A stretch of DNA of 64,000 nucleotides from Reticulitermes speratus. Its lineage: Eukaryota; Arthropoda; Insecta; Blattodea; Rhinotermitidae. How positions within the stretch are numbered: the stretch's first letter is position 1; the number at the start of each line of letters is the position of its first letter. Positions 57,531 to 64,000 of this stretch are shown piece after piece. The translations under genes were made by a program, and so were the position numbers. The stretch is from assembly GCA_021186555.1 (NCBI GenBank), contig JAJKFL010000008.1, positions 16,857,936 through 16,921,935 on the forward strand, given 5' to 3'. The notes under the pieces were generated by a model that made no database searches, was not told where the DNA came from, and saw only the letters and a program-made list of their open reading frames with translations.

Positions 57531-58299
57531 CCTAGATTTGAGACACCACCCCAAGAACCTCATAACCCCATTACTATTCTAGTTTTGCTACGTCACAATG
57601 GAGGGTTTCAACTTGTTGAATGTGATTTACATCGCAGACCTCTATCATTTACCGTGCGCGTCTGAGCTTCTAAATATGTTGACATTGTTGGATCACATCC
57701 CATGTAAATTCTTTAGTACTTTAAGAAATCTACATTTAAAGCGGAGGAAGATATCTTCGACTTATAACAAAATATCGTCTCTGGCTTTTTCTCTTTCATT
57801 CCATAGACGTATTAAATCATGAACCGTAACTTGTTTATTTATCAGGGGGACCTACTGACCGCTGAGGACATATTGGGTTTAAGGAATCAGGGAAGGAAGT
57901 TTCTAATAAATACAAATCTGGTACAAAGAACAACGGATTAAAGGGTGGAAAGACTGTTGCGATACTGCTTAGTTATGCAATATTGATGTGTAATGTTGCC
58001 CATATAATTTGTAGTTTGATAAATGTTTACATGAAGATATATTTAATTCCAGAGTATTGTAAACTTCAGTGCGTGTACGCACAAACTACCATGTCATACG
58101 TTGTCATGTTTTATAAGAAATTTCAAATTTCATGAAAATCCGTCCAGTGGGAGCCGAGTTGTTCCATGCGGACGGACGCATAGACGGACAAATGCGTGAC
58201 AAAGCTAACAGTCGCGTTTCGCAATTTTGCGAACGCGCCTAAAAGGATTTGGGAAGAGGCGATCGTGGCCTAATTTTAGGTGGGACCACAACAACTTAA

Positions 58300-58497
58300 G
58301 CTTTTTTCCCTGATATGTTACGCCGTGTCCATTGCTAAATAGTGATCGACGTTTCGAAGGCTCGTAATGCCTCCATCTTAAAGGTCAAATACATCACTCA
58401 TCTTGGACCTCTTTACCCTGAGAAAAAAGGCAATACGATCCCTTCGAAACGTCGGTAACTATCATTCGACACAGCGTGTAACATGCCAAAAGAGTTT
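58300..58497. repeat. Degenerate inverted repeat with CGAAACGTCGG
   Basis: Left arm: ATGTTACGCCGTGTCC...GATCGACGTTTCGAAGG, with AGGC and GCCT forming the motif stem on the minus strand. Right arm: CCCTTCGAAACGTCGGTAAC...GACACAGCGTGTAACAT. Arms of about 85-90 bp, loop about 20 nt, aged. No tail or target repeat identified. Confidence 0.7.
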
Positions 58498-60395
58498 CAC
58501 CTTCAGCAGCACCGCTGTGAGAATCTCGTATCTCACATCCCAGCATTTGCTTAGCGAGAATGAAGAGAGAGAACCTCGGTTAGGGTAGGTACTGCCGATT
58601 TGAACCCACGATCTCCCCAATACGAAGACAGAGAGTTACCAAATCTACCGGGTAGTTCGCTGCGAAGTATTTATTTCTTGCGTTTATGTCACGGGCCACA
58701 TTTTGAATTGCGACGGACTGCAGGTTTACTTCTCTCTCTTTTCTGCTACCATTCTCAATTTAACGGAGTCTTCGGCTTGTCGCTGCCTCGTCCCAGTCCA
58801 TCTTCCGGTTGCTCTTGAAATGGATCCAACAATCAATCTCAATACAGCATAGCAGACGCAATAAAAACCTGGCAGCAAGCGTTTAGTAAGCAGCGCTGCT
58901 CTGCTGACGTTGCGCCCAGCTACTGCAAATACCAATTTAATGATCGCCCAAAGAACTTTCCTTAAGAAAAAAGAAAGGCACACATACACGGAGAGGCACA
59001 GGAAGTTTTGGTTGGTTTCCTCTCTGATGGAATACATCCCGTATGTCTGTGGAATAGTTTCGATCAAAATCATTGCCCTCAGGGTGAAAATACAAAAGCT
59101 TTTTGTATCCGTCTTTTACCGTTACGTACAAAAAAAGAGGCTTTAGTGTGGGAAGTTAGGTATTTTCCTGTTAGAAAGGTTAGGAGTCAGTGTGGTGGTT
59201 GCTGGCCCTTAGGGTTTGTGCAGACACAGATTTATTGATGTTCCCTTTCTACGTCCTTACCCCATAATCCGTCTAGCATACCAATAGGTCAGTTCAAAGG
59301 TATTTCATTACGCATTGTGACAACAGACCATATTCACTGTCCCCTCAACCCACGTTCATAAGCCCATACCTCCTTTGGCTTCAAATAGATCTATGGCTAT
59401 GAAATATTACACAACCGTTTCTTTGCCGTCACTTATTACCAGATATGTCGCATTATGACGTACATAGGCACTATGAAGGCGTTCTCCACAACTCTCTTCA
59501 TGCAATTAAGTGTGTCTTATTTAGCCGACAGTCATTCAGTGGCTAAGAAAGCCAACGCGTTTCGTTATTTTGTGCACAAGTGCTCTACACTGAATCCTGT
59601 CCTGAGCCAGACGAATACTCTTCACGCTTTCACATAACATTATTTTAAGATCAATTTTAATATTATGCTCCTAACCAGCTCTGTGTCTCCCAAATACTCT
59701 GTCCCTTCTTGTCACGACTTCGGACGAAATGCCGTACATATTCCAAGCAAGCTTAAAACGCTCATTAGAATATGCATTTTAGGCGCTTTCGCAAAATTAA
59801 GAACAGCGACTGTTAACTTCGTCATGTCTGTCTGTCCGTCCGTTCACATGCAACAACTCGGCTTCCACTAAACGTATTTTTGTGAAATTGGGTATTTGAA
59901 CATTTTTCGAAAATCTGTCGAGAAAATTTAAGTTTTATTAAAATGTGACAAGAATAACGAGTATTGTGCGTGAAGACCTATGCACATTTGTAACAGTATC
60001 ACGCTGAATTCTTCTTAGAATGACAAATGTTTCAAACAAGTTGTAGAGAAAGTCAAAACACAGATTTTATATTCAATAACTTTTTTCCGAAACTCGTACC
60101 CTTTATGAGATAATGTGGAAAAATGTGGTAGAGCCGGACAGGCCACAAATTACAATATAATACGGCGCATGCGCTTTGCTATGCTGGATAACTAAGGCTA
60201 AAGACACACACTCATAATATGTAATACTTAATGCTTTTTCACGGCAAAAATGGTTACGCGAACGCGTCTCAATATTACGTTATGCGTACTTTGCCTGTCT
60301 TGTCATACCTTACTCCATCTCACTCCGCCCTCCATTTTGTCACCCAAATGACATTTATTGAAGAGTACAGATTATGAAACCCCTTAGTTAGGACA
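58498..60395. other. Unassigned intergenic sequence
   Basis: A weak tRNA-like GATTTGAACCCACGATCTCC near 58597 may be a SINE scrap in minus orientation. A piece of the pyrimidine-rich repeat lies at 59647-59710. No gene. Confidence 0.4.
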
Positions 60396-60398
60396 GGA

Positions 60399-60649
60399 GT
60401 CGGGATAGCGCTGTCAGCACAGTAACTAGGCTACGAAGTGAACAACCGAGCAATTGTGGTTTGGAAACTTTCCTTTTCTCTTTTCGTGAAGTGTCCAAAA
60501 CGGCTTCGGGACCTACCCGTCTCCTATGCAGTGGGTAAAGTTAGGTCGCTCCTTGGAGGTAATGAAGCCGGGATATCAAGCTGACCACTAACCTCCATCT
60601 AGTTCCGAGTTTAAGAATGAGTGGCGCTCTAACTCCACTCCTCCATATG
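60399..60649 (+). mobile_element. tRNA-derived SINE, family 2, diverged, next to minisatellite
   Basis: Head GTCGGGATAGCGCTGTCAGC, body with TGTCCAAAACGGCTTCGGGA and CCTACCCGTCTCCTATGCAG, tail ACCTCCATCTAGTTCCGAGT and AAGAATGAGTGGCGCTCTAA. It ends about 70 bp before the 21-bp array. Confidence 0.75.
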
Positions 60650-60716
60650 CCGAAATTCCGTGCACGGGCACGACTTTACCTTCAGTTTATCTCAGGACTT
60701 CCGATAACACCATTCA

Positions 60717-61719
60717 GATTACAGAGCCCGTCATATCTGTTACAGAGCGCGTCATATCTGTTACAGAGCCCGTCATATCTGTTACAGAGCGCCGTCATAT
60801 CTGTTACAGAGCGCGTCATATCTGTTACAGAGCCCGTCATATCTGTTACAGAGCGCGTCATATCTGTTACAGAGCCCGTCATATCTGTTACAGAGCCCGT
60901 CATATCTGTTACAGAGCGCGTCATATCTGTTACAGAGCCCGTCATATCTGTTACAGAGCGCGTCATATCTGTTACAGAGCCCGTCATATCTGTTACAGAG
61001 CCGTCATATCTGTTACAGAGCCCGTCATATCTGTTACAGAGCGCGTCATATCTGTTACAGAGCCCGTCATATCTGTTACAGAGCCCGTCATATCTGTTAC
61101 AGAGACCGTCATATCTGTTACAGAGCCCGTCATATCTGTTACAGAGACCGTCATATCTGTAACAGAGACCGTCATATCTGTTACAGAGCCCGTCATATCT
61201 GTTACAGAGACCGTCATATCTGTTACAGAGACCGTCATATCTGTTACAGAGCCCGTCATATCTGTTACAGAGCGCGTCATATCTGTTACAGAGCCCGTCA
61301 TATCTGTTACAGAGCTCGTCATATCTGTTACAGAGCGCGTCGTATCTGTTACAGAGCCCGTCATATCTGTTACAGAGCCCGTCATATCTGTTACAGAGCC
61401 CGTCATATCTGTTACAGAGCCCGTCATATCTGTTACAGAGCCCGTCATATCTGTTACAGAGACCGTCATATCTGTTACAGAGCCCGTCATATCTGTTACA
61501 GAGACCGTCATATCTGTTACAGAGCTCGTCATATCTGTTACAGAGCGCGTCGTATCTGTTACAGAGCCCGTCATATCTGTTACAGAGCCCGTCATATCTG
61601 TTACAGAGCCCGTCATATCTGTTACAGAGCCCGTCATATCTGTTACAGAGCCCGTCATATCTGTTACAGAGCCCGTCATATCTGTTACAGAGCCCGTCAT
61701 ATCTGTTACAGAGCGCGTT
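60717..61719. repeat. 21-bp minisatellite, about 48 copies
   Basis: Unit: GTTACAGAG, two variable bases, CGTCATATCT. The variable position is CC, GC, AC or TC. Two units carry indels (about 60788 and 61000) and one has GTAACAG (about 61159). The unit is 21 bases long and lacks stops in several frames, so long open frames appear on both strands (repeats of VISVTEP or YLLQSPS forward, SVTDMTG reverse). These are consequences of the repeat, and neither strand has a credible start, leader or flanking coding. Confidence 0.98.
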
Positions 61720-62799
61720 ACCGTTACACCAAATTTGTTATTGGAAATGGTTACAAAATAGGAACTTAGCAATCACTCCTTATTTAACGTCCTACACTGT
61801 TCTTGGCTGCTCTTATATGACCATATCATATTGTTTATTATTACTGACCTCGGAAATCGAATCTGGATAGCGGGTAATTGTAATGATTATGTCATTCATT
61901 CGGTTGTTGTAGTAGTATTTCATTTACTTATGTTATGAAATTTAAACAATTCTATTATTCATTGTTCGTATTGCGTTACTCTCATGACATGTCCAATAAG
62001 CTTCAGGCCGTGACGGCAAAACTAATCATAGGAAATAATGAAACCTGTCCAATAGCGACAGAAGTAACAGAGGCGCAAAAGCTAAATTATTTAAACAAGC
62101 AGCTCGAAGCATGAGTGTGGCTGTTCAATTACAGCCACAACTCTGATAACCAAATGGCGGGCTCTCACATTCTCTGTGGATTGTGAAAAAACTGTTATTC
62201 CGTGTTTCACGAAGAGCGAATTTTTCCCCAAGGGTTAAGAGAAATGGAAGGGTGTTGGACACATACTCGTACATTTGAAAGGCGTTCTTTGCATTTGTCA
62301 TACACCTTTAGACCAATTTTTATTTTTGGTAAATAAACGATTTCATGTTATCACATTGCACGTATTGCATGTGTTAATACTATTTTTTTACTTAGAATAT
62401 TTTTAGAATATCAAACATTTCTGGAAAAATTTACTTATTATAATTCGTGAATTTTAGACTTCTGGGAGTAGTCTTGGATTACTAGGCCTCCGAAGATCGA
62501 CGCAGCACGTTCCTCCGAAATGTCTGTAACTATTAATCGAAACGGCGTCGTGTCCAAGAAAACTGGGTTGTTTATTAAGAAGCTGTGATAACGTAAAATC
62601 TCGCAATGTAAAGTGTTTTTCAAGGACATCTGTAATTTATCATGTTTACTAATTTCTTTCAATTAATTTTTAAGCTTCAGAAAAAGGAGGATTTGAAATG
62701 AAACCGTATTAACCAAAGTCACCTTCACTCTACTACTGTTGACACAAATCCGAACGCCGAAATTTGTCAGTACGCATTGTGTGTTTTAAAAACGGAGTC
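61720..62799. other. Unassigned intergenic sequence
   Basis: A CCTCCGAAATGTCTGTAACT at about 62512-62531 resembles a decayed hairpin motif. Otherwise nothing recognised. Confidence 0.45.
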
Positions 62800-63010
62800 G
62801 AGTACGGAGATTATATAGCGTCGGAAATAGATGAATAAACGAATATGGAGCATTGATGGAATCATACTGACAGAAGGAGACTGAAGCACTCAGAGAAGAC
62901 CCTTTTCCCGTGCCACTTTTACCACCACCAATCCCACATGGACTGGCATGAAGACTGAACCCGGCTTCCACTGTGAGTGGCCGGCAACTAAACGCCTAGC
63001 GACGGCACGG
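62800..63010 (-). mobile_element. tRNA-derived SINE, family 5
   Basis: Minus-oriented counterpart of the copy at 55305. On the minus strand the head reads CACAGTGGAAGCCGGGTTCAG, then ATGTGGGATTGGTGGTGGTA, AAAGTGGCACGGGAAAAG, and CTTCTGTCAGTATGATTCCA near 62850-62870. The head extends into GCCGTGCCGTCGCTAGGCG. Confidence 0.65.
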
Positions 63011-63556
63011 CCTCCGATATTATTATTTATGTAATTTCGGAGTGAAATACACGGAAGGAGAGAGGAGAAAAAGCGAAAATCCCATTATAAGTTCATTTTA
63101 CGTCCTTTATGCTCAGGCAGTCTAATTTCTTAAATTAAAGTAAATGTATGTTTTGATAAGAAATGTCGTCTTTCATTCTATGGAAGGATGAAGATTATGG
63201 GCGTTTGAGAACGAAGAGTTCCGGAGTGTAGTTGAACCTTAGGAAACTTAAATTTTTGGATGATACACAAACATTATGAGTGTTTAATAATTTCTACGAG
63301 TAATATTAATTTAGTATTGATAGAGCGATAAAGCTTATAAGCGTGTAATCAGTGTGGAGCATGTATTATGCTTGCGTAGAATTAAAAAATGTATACAAAA
63401 TTTTGACGGAACGTCTCAAGGGAAGAGATGAACTGCTCGCAAATGTATTACTAAAATAGAAATTAAACTTAACGAAATATGGTGTGATCATCTGTACCTG
63501 CTTGAACCGGCTAAGGGTGTAGCAGAGTGACGAAAGACCCGGACAATGTTTCAAGC

Positions 63557-63588
<32 letters not shown>

Positions 63589-64000
63589 TTACTGTGAATG
63601 TCCGACGTAGTGTGTTTGTTGACCACCAATTTTGAGTGTTGACACACACCTGGCGAAATGACTGAAGTGTATGTCAACAGTCACTGGTGATTAACATTCA
63701 TGTCATTTCGGACATACACAGCAATACAGACAAGTAAAATCTGCTTTACAAGGAAATTATTTTGCGCAGTTCATATTCTTATGTTCATTCATTCATTCAT
63801 TCATTTGTGCACGCAATGAGCATCAACATAGCCTCATTGAGCAGGCTGCTGCATCAGTAAAGCCTCAGAAATTTATGTGGAGTTACTGGACACCAATGTC
63901 AGCAGGATACTGGTTACCGTGCATATTTTTGATAGTTTTATTGAGTAATTGTAAGGGAAATCAATGAAAGCAGCTTCAAATTTGTCTGAAACATCTCTTT
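63011..64000. other. Unassigned intergenic with microsatellites
   Basis: An (AT)n run is at 63560-63590 and a (TTCA)n run at 63784-63805. No gene or named element recognised to the end of the window. Confidence 0.6.

Noticed and set aside
60993..61772. 259-codon open frame on the minus strand, and 181 codons on the plus strand, over the same array
   Set aside because: Both are generated by a 21-bp unit without stops; repeats of seven residues on both strands, frame changed by unit indels, no flanking coding signal.

Overview
This is a eukaryotic nuclear window, almost certainly from a large, repeat-rich insect genome. A cockroach- or termite-like (Polyneoptera) source is my best guess. The reasons are the AT-rich, gene-poor sequence, several tRNA-derived SINE families, a cut-off RTE-type LINE, pogo/Tigger-like, hAT-like and mariner remnants, and a decayed copy of a multi-copy arthropod protein family. 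Nothing looks prokaryotic, and I found no intact host gene, no rRNA, no convincing functional tRNA gene and no CRISPR array. Most open frames here are short chance frames or by-products of repeats.

Layout. 1-9 kb: SINE copies (family 1 at 460, 5972 and 7735; family 2 at 5464) and an eight-copy 80-bp tandem array (2061-2698). 9.8-11.5 kb: an intronless, frameshifted pseudogene on the minus strand. 14.7 kb: a near-perfect 100-bp-arm palindromic element with 12-bp target duplications. 16.7-17.2 kb: a 38-bp tandem array. 19-26 kb: further SINEs, including a third family with an acceptor-paired tRNA-like head, and two pogo/Tigger-like MITEs. 29-31 kb: a SINE 2 copy and a third Tigger-like MITE. 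33.7-34.5 kb: a 5'-truncated but open RTE retrotransposon with target duplications. 35-46 kb: SINEs, a second RTE scrap, a hAT MITE, a mariner pseudogene and three large inverted-repeat elements. 49.5-57 kb: a SINE cluster with one nested insertion and one young full-length copy, plus two more hAT MITEs. 57-58.5 kb: two degenerate inverted repeats. 60.7-61.7 kb: a roughly 48-copy 21-bp minisatellite that is open on both strands.

The most interesting structural signal is a recurring class of palindromic elements. At least three (14714-14951, 40272-40798, 45933-46340) share one plan: a long inverted repeat, a short single-copy tail on one side, and 9-13-bp direct repeats outside. Their arms carry a motif also scattered elsewhere in the window: a GAAGATG/CTGATGATG box, a short stem-loop, then CGAAACGTCGG or CGAAACATG. 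This resembles a degenerate hammerhead-ribozyme layout and the terminal repeats of Penelope-like retroelements. That assignment is inference.

No genes here work together as a pathway. The window is a record of repeated transposition, and the functional content that can be supported is mobile-element derived.
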